From contig KL569106.1 in assembly GCA_000715635.1 (NCBI GenBank), forward strand, positions 1 to 11,990: a DNA stretch of 11,990 bases. The letters run 5' to 3'. The translations under genes and the position numbers were made by a program. Of the stretch, positions 1-6,953 are shown in pieces (position 1 is the first letter of the stretch; every line of letters starts with the position of its first letter). Below the pieces are notes generated by a model, which saw only the letters and a list, made by a program, of their open reading frames with translations, made no database searches and was not told where the DNA came from. Source of the DNA: Streptomyces violaceus (GTDB taxonomy: Bacteria > Actinomycetota > Actinomycetes > Streptomycetales > Streptomycetaceae).

Positions 1-23
1 TCAGAGATGTGTATAAGAGACAG
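1..23. other. Sequencing adapter (Nextera mosaic end) left on the contig end
   Basis: Bases 5-23 read AGATGTGTATAAGAGACAG, the 19-bp Tn5/Nextera mosaic end used in tagmentation libraries. Bases 1-4 are probably further adapter or linker. This is untrimmed library sequence, so genomic DNA starts at about base 24. It creates artificial peptides in several frames (MCIRDR on the plus strand, VSYTHL on the minus strand), which are familiar contaminants of protein databases. Any gene model touching bases 1-23 is wrong at that end, and the contig end is an assembly break, not a biological end. Confidence 0.97.
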
Positions 24-1277
24 GACGATCCGGTCGTACAGGCGGCGGATCTCGTTCACGGTCGGGCCGGGTGTCGGCGGCTGGCAGAGTATTAGCCGGC
101 TCCGGACAGCGACCATGAAGGCCATGGCGAATATGCACACGGTGGTGTGCCGGTACCAGGAACACCACTTGCGCACCTCGTGCTCGTCCAGCCCCACCTG
201 TCCCTTGGCCGCCTGGAACGACTCCTCCACCATCCAGCGCTGCCCGGCGGCCGTCACCAGCGCGGCGAGGGTGGCGCCGGGGGCGGTGTGGCACAGGAAG
301 TAGGAGATCTCGCGCACGAACTGGCCGGTCTTCTTGTCCTTTTTGTTGAGCACGGTGGAGCGGCGGATCAGCAGGTGGCGCTCCAGTCCTTGGACGGTGG
401 GTGCGAGGTGGACGGTGGCCCAGTCGTAATCGCGAGGGCCTTTGGCGCCGTCGACGCACGAGCGGCGCTCGAACGCTTCCTCCGGCACGACGGCGTACAG
501 CCCGCGGGCTTGGCGGGTGCGCTCGTCCGGCAAGGGAACCACCTCGTCCTTGGGCACCGCGAGCACGTAGCGCACACAGCGCTCTTCCAGCCAGGCGCGT
601 AGCGCGCGGCACTGCCCATACGCCTCGTCGGCAAGGAAGTAGGTGTAGGGCACGTCGGCTTCCAGTGCGCGCTCCAGCATGCGCCGGGCCAGCTCCGGCT
701 TGGTCGCCACCTCGGTGGCCCTCTCGGGCGGGATGCCCTGCTCGGCACAGCGACGCTCATGGTCGGCGGTGGTGCCGGACCAGTGCCTGCCGAGGTAGAG
801 CTCGCGGTCGATCAGGGTGCGTCCCCGGCTGGAGCCGTAGGACAGGTGGACGCTGACCTGGGCATTCTCGATCCTGCCGTCCGTGCCGGTGTACTGGCGG
901 CCCACACCGGCACTCTTGGTGCCCTTCTTGATATCGCCGGTCTCATCCGCAATTAGGACCGCGTCGTCGGCGGCCAGAGCGGCGACAGCGACGCCGCGCA
1001 CTCGGTCACGTAGTTCGTCGGCGTCCCAGGCCGCCTTGGCAAGGAAGCCCTGTAGCCGGTCGGGGTTGGGGTGCCCGGCCGCCTCCGCCAGCTGCCACAT
1101 GTTCTTGCGCGGCACCTCGCTCAGCAGCCCGCGCACCATAGCCCGCAGGTTCGCCCGCGAGGCTGGACGCGCGAACACATCGTCCACCGAGGCGCACAGC
1201 GCTTCCAACTCCCCATCCAGCGACCGGATCTCGCACTCCTTCAGCTCACCCGTCTGCACCACGCCCAGCGTCAGCAT
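24..1277 (-). CDS. IS701-family transposase, 3' end missing at contig edge
   Basis: A DDE transposase that cuts and reinserts its own element. One minus-strand frame is open from a TGA at 1317-1319 down to the contig end, about 418 codons from the ATG at 1275-1277. It reads like the actinobacterial IS701 group. The first Asp lies in LIADETGDIKKG (about D111), followed by SAGVGRQYTG, RIENAQV and LIDRELYLGRHW. The second Asp is in YFLADEAYGQ (about D217). The Glu is in WMVEESFQAAKG (about E351), followed by EVRKWCSWYRH. I found no frameshift or internal stop. The last genomic residues are RRLYDRIV; the following bases are adapter, so the true stop and one IS end are lost. The start is uncertain: no clear Shine-Dalgarno is seen, and GTG codons at 1286 and near 1260 are alternatives. 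The contig probably stops here because the IS is multicopy. Confidence 0.93.
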
Positions 1278-1340
1278 CAGTCGCACGAATGGAGCAACGA
1301 GGCACCCGCCGTCACGTCACGTGAACAACCGGCTGTAGTA

Positions 1341-1344
1341 CTAG
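1341..1344. repeat. Possible IS701 target site CTAG
   Basis: IS701-family elements usually insert at a 4-bp CTAG-like site and duplicate it. A CTAG sits here, 64 bp outside the transposase ATG and just beyond about 24 bp of short non-coding sequence (1317-1340), where the element's end would be expected. The other copy would lie off the contig, so neither the duplication nor a terminal inverted repeat can be confirmed. The same four bases hold the TAG stop of the neighbouring pseudogene. Confidence 0.45.
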
Positions 1345-2054
1345 GACTCCCGAAGGAAAGAAAGAAGACGAACACCAAGGCGCGAAAGGGCGTATGACTT
1401 ATGCACGTCACCGAACGTTATACCGTTCGAGGCGCTTTCTGCTAGCCCGCGAGATATCAGCTTCTGAAGGATCACAAAAGCACCTTCTCCGAGCCCTGGG
1501 TCTCTCTTAGTCACTTGACCGATCGACATTCCATAGCTGCGCCCGGGAACGGGCTGCTCAGGCAGTTCAGGCAGAGCCTCCGCTTCCGACATGACATGCA
1601 TGAAACGAATATGAGGAGCATCAATGGAGGCGATGGCGGAGTGAACGAGCTCCATCACATCAAGCTTCGCAGGAGATGGATCGTCAGCCGCAGCAGCGAG
1701 GGCGAGCGCCAACGCCCTCCTCTTCACCTCCAGTGAAATATCTTGAGCTGAGAGTATGACCCGGCCAGCTAGTTCCATGAGCCGCTCATCTTCGATGAGG
1801 AGGCCAGCCAACTCCTCTTCACTTATTCCGAGTGAGTTGGCCGCCAGGAATATGACTTCGGAACTTCACTCCTGTCGACTTAGGGCAATTTTCTCCGAAA
1901 GCATCCTTAGCCCAGTCGAGAGAGCAGGCCCCGCGACAGCGCCTACAAGGGCGCCCGCCGGTCCACCAAGGGCTGCCCCAGCGCCCGTCGCCACACTCGC
2001 TATGGCTGCCTGCGCAGCACCGTCAGACACCTGCCGCTTGGCTCTTCTAGTCAC
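1341..2054 (-). pseudogene. Unrecognised helical/winged-helix-like protein gene broken by one in-frame TGA
   Basis: Two open segments lie in the same minus-strand frame, separated only by a TGA at 1866-1868. Joined, they give about 236 residues. The N-terminal part starts with GTG at 2052-2054 and has a small-residue-rich stretch (AALGGPAGALVGAVAGPA). It ends SRQE, then the stop, then SSEVIFLAANSLGISEEELA, which reads straight into AGLLIEDERLMELAGR with no frame change. A CGA-to-TGA change (Arg to stop) would explain it. The middle is helical (KRRALALALAAAADD, IASIDAPHIRFMHVM). The C-terminus (VILQKLISRGLAES to YALSRLGVRLLSFLRES) has the spacing of a winged-helix DNA-binding domain. A TTG at 1809-1811 could restart translation of the C-terminal 156 residues. 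Family not recognised; read-through or a sequencing error cannot be excluded. Confidence 0.7.
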
Positions 2055-2263
2055 ACCGGAACACTACCCTTTCAGGGTGCACTGACTCCGCGCTCACACA
2101 ACATCATCGATGTAACGCTAAGGATTGAGCGAGTGTCTGACTGCGTGGCCCTGCAACGCACAACGGCAGACAACTACGCACCGCTCGACGGCATGTGGTG
2201 GCGGCTCCTCCATGATGAACGGTTGGAGGAATCGGCGTCAGGCCAAACGTGATTCGATGACCG
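2055..2263. other. Short gene-free spacer
   Basis: About 210 bp between two minus-strand genes. I see no RNA gene or convincing terminator. It should contain the promoter of the 1341-2054 pseudogene. A 39-residue plus-strand frame (2133-2252) is open but has no ribosome-binding site or recognisable sequence. Confidence 0.4.
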
Positions 2264-3076
2264 TCAAGGCTTCTCGCTCTCACCGCAGTCGATCTTAGTC
2301 AGCTTCGATTTCGGTGGTGCTGCCTGCAGAATCCCATCCCTGCTGTATGCAAGCGTCATGGATGCATCACTGAGCGGTTCCGGCTCGCTGGGTCGAAGAA
2401 TTCCTTGACTGGTACGCAACCAATGCTTTCCCCGACTGTCAATGAAGCGTAGATCGACATTGCGCACAGGGGGCTTGAGTTCCACCCTTGTGCAAGGGGG
2501 AATTTCTCCGATGTAGCGAGCCCGAGCGTTCCTGATCATGATCTCCAAATAAACTTCCAAAAGCCCTTTCTTCTTGGCCACCTTGGCGCGAGTTCCATCA
2601 GGGAAAATCAGCTCCTGATCAGCCATCACATCCTCATGGCCCCGGAGCAGCCTGTCCCAGCCGCCGCGGGAACCCTCGGCGATGTCCGAGAGGGTGTCTC
2701 CTCGGTGGTCTTGAAGCGCTGATCGTTCCGCTTCCGCATCCTTCGGATCGTTCCATTCATAGTCGAGCTGAACGGAAAAGACAGGGTCAGGTGATCGGTT
2801 AACCACTATTCTGACGAGTCCCTCAGGCCGCTGCTCCACCCAGGACGTCACTAGGGATGCTTGTTTCCGACGGGCCTGCGCTTCTTCTTCCCTGGATTGC
2901 GCGAGCTGATCCTTTGATGTACGCGCACCCCAGTAGGATCCCACCCCCCCGAACACTAGCCCACTTAGCGAGACCACAGCCGTGATGATTGCTGTCCACT
3001 TAACCCAGTCTATTTTCTGTCGCCGAATCTGCGGCCTGCTCCGCACTTTCCGGCTTTTGGGATGGCGTCGCGCCAT
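2264..3076 (-). CDS. Unrecognised single-pass membrane protein with a soluble beta-rich C-terminal domain
   Basis: 270 residues from the ATG at 3074-3076. Residues 1-25 are strongly basic (MARRHPKSRK, RPQIRRQK), which suits a cytoplasmic N-terminus. Residues about 27-49 form one membrane helix (WTAIITAVVSLSGLVFGGVG). Next come a charged helix (SREEEAQARRKQASLV) and a domain of alternating strands including VRIVVNRSPDPVFSVQLDY, IPPCTRVELKPP and LRFIDSRGKHWLRTSQG. Proteins with one helix and then a domain ending in a 'F-D-G-W-R' pattern are common in actinobacteria and mostly uncharacterised; I know of no established function. GTG starts at 3110-3112 or 3107-3109, behind a G-rich GGGTGGGG stretch, would add 11-12 residues and are credible. 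The open frame continues further upstream but looks non-coding there. Transcribed away from the aminotransferase gene. Confidence 0.72.
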   Translation of the reverse strand: MARRHPKSRKVRSRPQIRRQKIDWVKWTAIITAVVSLSGLVFGGVGSYWGARTSKDQLAQSREEEAQARRKQASLVTSWVEQRPEGLVRIVVNRSPDPVFSVQLDYEWNDPKDAEAERSALQDHRGDTLSDIAEGSRGGWDRLLRGHEDVMADQELIFPDGTRAKVAKKKGLLEVYLEIMIRNARARYIGEIPPCTRVELKPPVRNVDLRFIDSRGKHWLRTSQGILRPSEPEPLSDASMTLAYSRDGILQAAPPKSKLTKIDCGESEKP

Positions 3077-3330
3077 TTTCGCCCGACGTACTCGGTTCTC
3101 TCGGTTCACCACATCCCCACCCGTTTCATCCCCACTGGCATGGGTTTGTGGGAACCTACCCATAACTCGCCTGAGAACACCGGTACTGCACCGCTGACAC
3201 TTAAGCTGTAAATCGCGATCTTGCAGGTCGAGGCTGGCCCAAGAAGTCTGCGGCCACCATCTAACGGCGGTAATGAGGACAAGCGAGCCCACGGGCCGGG
3301 CCGTCTGTAGGCCGTCCGAGGGCGGCCAAC

Positions 3331-3360
3331 GACGACAGATGACGACAACCGACGACAGCA
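3331..3360. repeat. Three GACGACA repeats in 10-bp phase
   Basis: GACGACAGAT, GACGACAACC and GACGACAGCA lie end to end: the 7-bp core GACGACA occurs three times at exactly 10-bp spacing, on one face of the helix. It is about 100 bp upstream of the aminotransferase start. Phased direct repeats of this kind suit a protein binding as an oligomer, but a chance short repeat is possible in GC-rich DNA. The regulator is unknown. Confidence 0.45.
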
Positions 3361-3444
3361 CTCCCCCTGCTCAGAGACGGCGCCGTGGCTGCCGGCGCAG
3401 GTGCTCATCCGCGAAGGTGAGTTGAGGAACTCCAGAGCTTCGGC

Positions 3445-3449
3445 GGAGG
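3445..3449 (+). promoter_or_regulatory. Ribosome-binding site that fixes the aminotransferase start
   Basis: A perfect GGAGG abuts one ATG (3450-3452) with no spacer, but lies 9 nt before a second in-frame ATG (3459-3461). Normal spacing favours the second. Confidence 0.75.
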
Positions 3450-3458
3450 ATGACCCGC

Positions 3459-4646
3459 ATGACCTCCAGCGCGCGCCCCCTCCTCAACCGTCGGCTCGCC
3501 GAGTTCGGGACGACGATCTTCGCCGAGATGTCCGCCCTGGCCCTGAGCACCGGCGCCATCAACCTCGGCCAGGGCTTCCCGGACACCGACGGCCCCGAGG
3601 AGGTCAGGGAGGCCGCCGTACGGGCCCTGCGGGACGGCCGCGGCAACCAGTACCCGCCGGGCCCCGGCGTCCCCGAGCTGCGCACCGCGGTCGCCGCCCA
3701 CCAGCTGCGGCGCTACGGCCTGTCGTACGACCCCGACACGGAGGTCCTGGTCACCGCCGGGGCCACGGAGGCCATCGCGGCCTCGCTGCTGGCCCTGGTG
3801 GAGCCCGGCGACGAGGTGATCGCCTTCGAGCCGTACTACGACTCGTACGCGGCGTGCATCGCGATGGCGGGCGGGCGCCGGGTGCCGGTCACCCTCCGCG
3901 CCCACGAGGACGAGGGCCGCTTCCGCCTCGACCTGGACGAGCTGCGCGACGCCGTCACCGACCGCACCCGCCTGCTGCTGATCAACACCCCGCACAACCC
4001 GACCGGCACGGTCCTCACCCGCGAAGAGCTGGCCGCGATCGCCGAGCTGGCGGTGGAGCGCGATCTGCTCGTGGTGACGGACGAGGTGTACGAGCACCTG
4101 GTCTTCGACGGGGCCGAGCACGTGCCGCTGGCGACGTTCCCGGGGATGCGCGAGCGCACGGTGACCATTTCGAGCAGCGGCAAGACGTTCTCGTTCACCG
4201 GCTGGAAGGTCGGCTGGGTGACCGGCACCCAGGAACTCGTGACCGCCGTCCGGACGGCCAAGCAGTACCTGACCTATGTCAGCGCCGGCCCGTTCCAGTA
4301 CGCGATCGCTGAGGCGCTGAGCCTGCCGGACTCGTACTTCGACGGCTTCCGCGCCGACCTCCGCCGCAAGCGCGACCTGCTCGGCGACGGACTGCGCACG
4401 GCCGGGTTCGAGGTCTACCAACCCCGGGGCACATACTTCATCACCACCGACATCACCCCTTTCGGTGAGAAGGACGCCCACCGCTTCTGCCGCGCTCTGC
4501 CCGAACGCTGCGGCGTCGTCGCCATCCCCAACTCCGTCTTCTACGACGACCCGGACGCCGGACGCAGCCAGGTCCGCTTCGCCTTCTGCAAGAGGGACGA
4601 CGTTCTCCACGAGGCCGCCGTTCGGCTGCGGCGCCTGGCTCCGTGA
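3459..4646 (+). CDS. Class I/II pyridoxal-phosphate aminotransferase
   Basis: A cytoplasmic fold-type I aminotransferase that moves an amino group between an amino acid and a 2-oxo acid. 395 residues, a full-length size for the family. Visible landmarks: INLGQGFPD near the N-terminus; GATEAI (101-106), the phosphate-contacting region; NTPHNPTG (176-183); DEVYEHLVFDG (208-218), with the Asp pairing to the cofactor nitrogen; SSSGKTFSFTGWKVGW (238-253), with K242 as the PLP Schiff-base lysine; and VRFAFCK (372-378), whose Arg should bind the substrate carboxylate. Nothing is missing. The sequence resembles the group annotated variously as methionine/kynurenine-type or succinyldiaminopimelate aminotransferases, so the substrate cannot be fixed from sequence and no symbol is given. 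ATG 3450 would add three residues but sits too close to GGAGG. The gene stands alone. A broken paralogue lies at 6954-7292. Confidence 0.93.
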   Translation: MTSSARPLLNRRLAEFGTTIFAEMSALALSTGAINLGQGFPDTDGPEEVREAAVRALRDGRGNQYPPGPGVPELRTAVAAHQLRRYGLSYDPDTEVLVTAGATEAIAASLLALVEPGDEVIAFEPYYDSYAACIAMAGGRRVPVTLRAHEDEGRFRLDLDELRDAVTDRTRLLLINTPHNPTGTVLTREELAAIAELAVERDLLVVTDEVYEHLVFDGAEHVPLATFPGMRERTVTISSSGKTFSFTGWKVGWVTGTQELVTAVRTAKQYLTYVSAGPFQYAIAEALSLPDSYFDGFRADLRRKRDLLGDGLRTAGFEVYQPRGTYFITTDITPFGEKDAHRFCRALPERCGVVAIPNSVFYDDPDAGRSQVRFAFCKRDDVLHEAAVRLRRLAP

Positions 4647-4830
4647 CCTCACCTTCCCTGCCGGCACGACCCGCTCGCCGTGCGCCTCGCCGACGCGGGC
4701 TTCTCGACTGCCGGCCTGCCGCACCGGACAGCGCGCTCGCCGCGTGGCCGGTTCTGCGCCGCTGTCGGGCGGGAGTCGCCGGCTGCCGTGACGTGGCGCC
4801 CCGCCCGAAGCGCGCCCGCATGATCGGGTA

Positions 4831-4852
4831 AAAGGTTCTTCAAAGGTTCTTC
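4831..4852. repeat. Perfect 11-bp tandem repeat upstream of the lipoprotein operon
   Basis: AAAGGTTCTTC occurs twice back to back (4831-4841 and 4842-4852), 69 bp before the lipoprotein start. It is an A/T-richer island in very GC-rich surroundings. Direct repeats with an 11-bp period are a common layout for OmpR/PhoB-type response regulators, which bind as head-to-tail dimers, so this is a candidate operator. No regulator gene is present in the window. The rest of the 4647-4921 spacer shows nothing I can name. Confidence 0.5.
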
Positions 4853-4921
4853 ATCACCTCCGGCCTACGGTCGGGCTGCCCGCCGCGCCCGCGGTCGGGC
4901 CGACAGGAGGCGGGAGAACCG

Positions 4922-5500
4922 ATGAGGACGAACCGGGTGCTGATGGCCGTGGTGACGGCGTCGGTCATGGCGATCACCCTGGCCGGCTGCGGCGGCGAGG
5001 GCGACGCTCCGAAGGTCCCCACGGCCGGCGGCGACAACTCGTCCGCGGCGTCCGGCAAGACGGCCGCCCCGGGCGTTGGCGACGACGTGTCCGCGTACGT
5101 GAACGCCCAGCGCGAGTGGGTGAAGTGCCTGCGGGAGAACGGGGTCGACGCCCCCGACCCGGACGCCAAGGGGCAGGTCGACTTCGGCGACAACGCGGCG
5201 CTGAAGAAGGACACGAAGTTCCTGAACGCCTCCGAGAAGTGCGCCTCGCTCGTGGCGGCCGTCCCGGAGAGCCTCGAGAACGCCAACCAGCCCGAGCTCA
5301 CCCCCGAGCAGATCAAGGTCAAGCGTGAGTACGCCGACTGCATGCAGAAGAACGGCGCCGCCGACTTCCCCGATCCCGGCCCCGACGGGACCGCGCAGGG
5401 CTCCGAGTGGGACCAGACGTCGGCGGGAGCCAAGCGTGCCACCCGTGTCTGCGCTCCGATCATCGGCGACCCGGTGGACCAGCCTGCGGGCAAGGGCTGA
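4922..5500 (+). CDS. Secreted lipoprotein with two Cys-containing repeats
   Basis: 192 residues. The N-terminus is a lipoprotein signal: MRTNR, a hydrophobic stretch, then lipobox LAGC with C23 as the predicted lipid-anchored residue. A Gly/Ser/Ala-rich linker follows (about 24-50). The rest contains two similar units, REWVKCLRENG...DPDAKG (C69) and REYADCMQKNG...DPGPDG (C140), each followed by another Cys (C107, C177). This suggests an internal duplication with one disulfide per unit, formed outside the membrane. A purine-rich AGGAGG/GGGAG stretch precedes the ATG. The stop is 2 nt before the adaptor gene, so the two form an operon. In actinobacteria such lipoproteins often sit in front of adaptor plus ABC-transporter genes; the role here is presumably accessory to that exporter. 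Its molecular function is unknown. Confidence 0.85.
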   Translation: MRTNRVLMAVVTASVMAITLAGCGGEGDAPKVPTAGGDNSSAASGKTAAPGVGDDVSAYVNAQREWVKCLRENGVDAPDPDAKGQVDFGDNAALKKDTKFLNASEKCASLVAAVPESLENANQPELTPEQIKVKREYADCMQKNGAADFPDPGPDGTAQGSEWDQTSAGAKRATRVCAPIIGDPVDQPAGKG

Positions 5501-5502
5501 CG

Positions 5503-6594
5503 ATGACGGAGACGGTGACGCAGACCGATCACGAGCGCGGGGCGGCTCCCGCGCCGCCGCCGCGCGGACGGCGCGGCCGGCGTACGGTCCTGGTGGCCTC
5601 GGCTTTGGTCGTCGTGGCGGCAGTCGCCGTGGTCGGTGCGCTGGGCCTCGGCGGAGGCGGGGCGGAGGACGGCCTCGCCCCGCCCCGCTCAGGCTCCACC
5701 GTCCCGGTCACCCGGGCAACGCTGACCGAACGCACCACGGTGGACGGCCAGTTGGGCTACGGCACCGAGATACCGCTGCCGGTCAAGTCGACGGGCACCG
5801 TGACCTGGCTGCCCACGGAGGGCAGGACCGTGGAGCACGGCGGCACTCTGCTGCGCGTCGACGACCGGCCGGTGGTGCTGCTGTACGGGACGCTGCCGAT
5901 GTACCGGGACCTGGGCCTGACCGCGGGCACCGGACAGGGCACCCGGCAAGACGCCGGGAACGCCGGGAACACCGGGAACAAGGGGGACGCCCAGGGCACG
6001 GGTGACCAGGGCCTGACGGACGACACCTCCAAGGCCCCGGCTCCCTCCGGATCGCCGACGCCGGGTGGCGCCGGGGCCGGAGGGACAGGGGGCACTCTGC
6101 GCGGGATGGACGTCCTGCAGTTCGAGAGCAATCTCGCCGCTCTCGGCTACACCGGCTTCACCGTCGACGAGGAGTTCACCGACGTCACCGCCCGCGCGGT
6201 CAAGCGCTGGCAGAAGTCCCTCGGGCTTCCCCAGACCGGCACGGTCGGCGTCGGGGACGTCGTCTACTCCGCCGGCAAGGTGCGGATCGGCCACGCGGGT
6301 GTCCGGCTCGGTTCGGCAGTCACAGAGGACGTCCTCACGTACACCGGTACGTCTCGGAAGGTCGTCGTCAACGCCTCGGCGACGGAGGACTCCTGGGCCG
6401 TGCGCGGCGCCGCCGTCACGATCGGGCTGCCCGACGGCAAATCGGTGAAGGGCGAGGTGGCCTCGGTGGGGAAGAAGGCGACCGACCCCGAAGAGGGAGG
6501 CGGGGAGGGCGGCTCCGGGGCACCGACGGTCCCGGTGACCATCACGCTCAACGATTCTCCTCAGCGAGGCTCTGCACGATTCCAGCACCGTTGA
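5503..6594 (+). pseudogene. Membrane-anchored adaptor with peptidoglycan-binding-like domain, C-terminally truncated
   Basis: 363 residues as it stands. A cytoplasmic tail ending in RGRRGRR is followed by one membrane helix (about 28-50). An extracellular HlyD/MacA-like segment (VPVTRATLTERTTVDGQLGY, then VKSTGTVTWLPTEG) comes next. A Gly/Asn/Pro-rich linker with 9-bp DNA repeats (GNAGNTGNKG) follows. Then there is a peptidoglycan-binding-type fold (MDVLQFESNLAALGY to AVKRWQKSLGLPQTG, about 202-248) and a beta-barrel segment ending VPVTITLND. The family would normally continue through another beta domain. Here the frame turns into unrelated SPQRGSARFQHR and stops. The ABC ATPase and permease genes that usually follow are absent, and the next recognisable DNA is recombinase debris. 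The start is ATG 5503, with AAGGG 7 nt upstream inside the lipoprotein's 3' end. Loss by deletion or insertion at about 6553 is inferred. Confidence 0.72.
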
Positions 6595-6639
6595 TACCAA
6601 CGCGCCTCCGGAATTCCCACCTCCGGGAAACTCCCGGGC

Positions 6640-6890
6640 CGGCCGCGCTCGCTGCACAGTACCGCGAGGTCCCTCGGGGCTTCCTCCAGCACGAGGTGGC
6701 CTTAGCCAGACCGCTTACGGCTCCAGGCGGAGCGGCTGTTGTCCACGAAGACATGGGCGGGAGCAATGACTAGGCCGCGCCGGTCGGCGATCTCGTCGCA
6801 CATGCGCTCTTGTGGTTCGACGCCCGTCTCGCCGTCATCGTCCTCCTGGGAAATGCGGCAGTGGACGGCGGCCGGCTCACCGGTGAGCCG
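6640..6890 (-). pseudogene. Serine recombinase N-terminal remnant
   Basis: Minus-strand translation gives AAVHCRISQEDDDGETGVEP, QERMCDEIADRRGL and HVFVDNSRSAWSRKRSG. This is the start of a large serine recombinase/resolvase domain: the YxRxS-type motif (here HCRIS, Ser codon about 6849-6851), the 'D-G-TGVERQ' loop, and the VDN-RSA segment. It ends at a TAA (6702-6704) exactly where G-W would normally follow. After the stop the same frame still reads EEAPRDLAVLCSERG, resembling the 'R-PRDL--L' stretch found later in this domain, so DNA between them appears lost. No credible start remains upstream and the rest of the protein is absent. Such recombinases integrate phages, ICEs and resistance elements, so this marks a former mobile element. 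The family call rests on motif reading only. Confidence 0.68.
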
Positions 6891-6891
6891 G
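6872..6891. repeat. Perfect 20-bp palindrome
   Basis: CCGGCTCACCGGTGAGCCGG is its own reverse complement over all 20 bases, with no spacer. It lies at the 5' end of the recombinase remnant, near the junction with the aminotransferase fragment. It could be an operator, a recombination-site relic or a cruciform/hairpin former. There is no T-run, so it is unlikely to be an intrinsic terminator. Confidence 0.6.
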
Positions 6892-6953
6892 TGGTACCGA
6901 GATGCCGCTGGTAGGCCTGCTGCTCGGCACACGAAAAGGCGTACGAACGAGGT

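Larger units (their letters stand above)
3113..3458. other. Gene-free intergenic region between divergent genes
   Basis: About 345 bp between the divergent membrane-protein and aminotransferase genes, so promoters for both should lie here. I could not place -35/-10 boxes with confidence. The distinct structure is the 10-bp-phased repeat at 3331-3360. Frames open on the minus strand look like extensions of non-coding sequence. I see no tRNA or other RNA gene. Confidence 0.5.

Noticed and set aside
7..303. Plus-strand open frame starting MCIRDR
   Set aside because: It begins inside the adapter and runs antisense to the transposase; its sequence has no protein-like pattern.
1..612. Minus-strand open frame of 203 codons ending VSYTHL
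   Set aside because: Arg/Pro-rich shadow in the wrong frame of the transposase gene, ending in a stop made by adapter bases.
2133..2252. 39-residue plus-strand frame starting GTG TCT GAC
   Set aside because: No Shine-Dalgarno, no recognisable sequence, weak third-position bias; probably chance.
3077..3361. N-terminal extension of the membrane protein to the ATG near 3361
   Set aside because: The added sequence is Trp/Arg-rich with no domain character and crosses the phased repeat; starts at 3076 or 3112 fit better.
3405..4724. 439-codon minus-strand open frame opposite the aminotransferase
   Set aside because: Antisense shadow of a clear coding gene, caused by high GC at third positions.
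6548..6640. Minus-strand peptide GINGAGIVQSLAEEN as a further recombinase piece
   Set aside because: It loosely resembles the G-x-I-x-x-x-L-N-E helix of serine recombinases but lies in another frame and is too short to support.
5689..6657. 322-codon minus-strand open frame opposite the adaptor
   Set aside because: Gly/Arg/His-rich shadow of the adaptor frame with no family signal.
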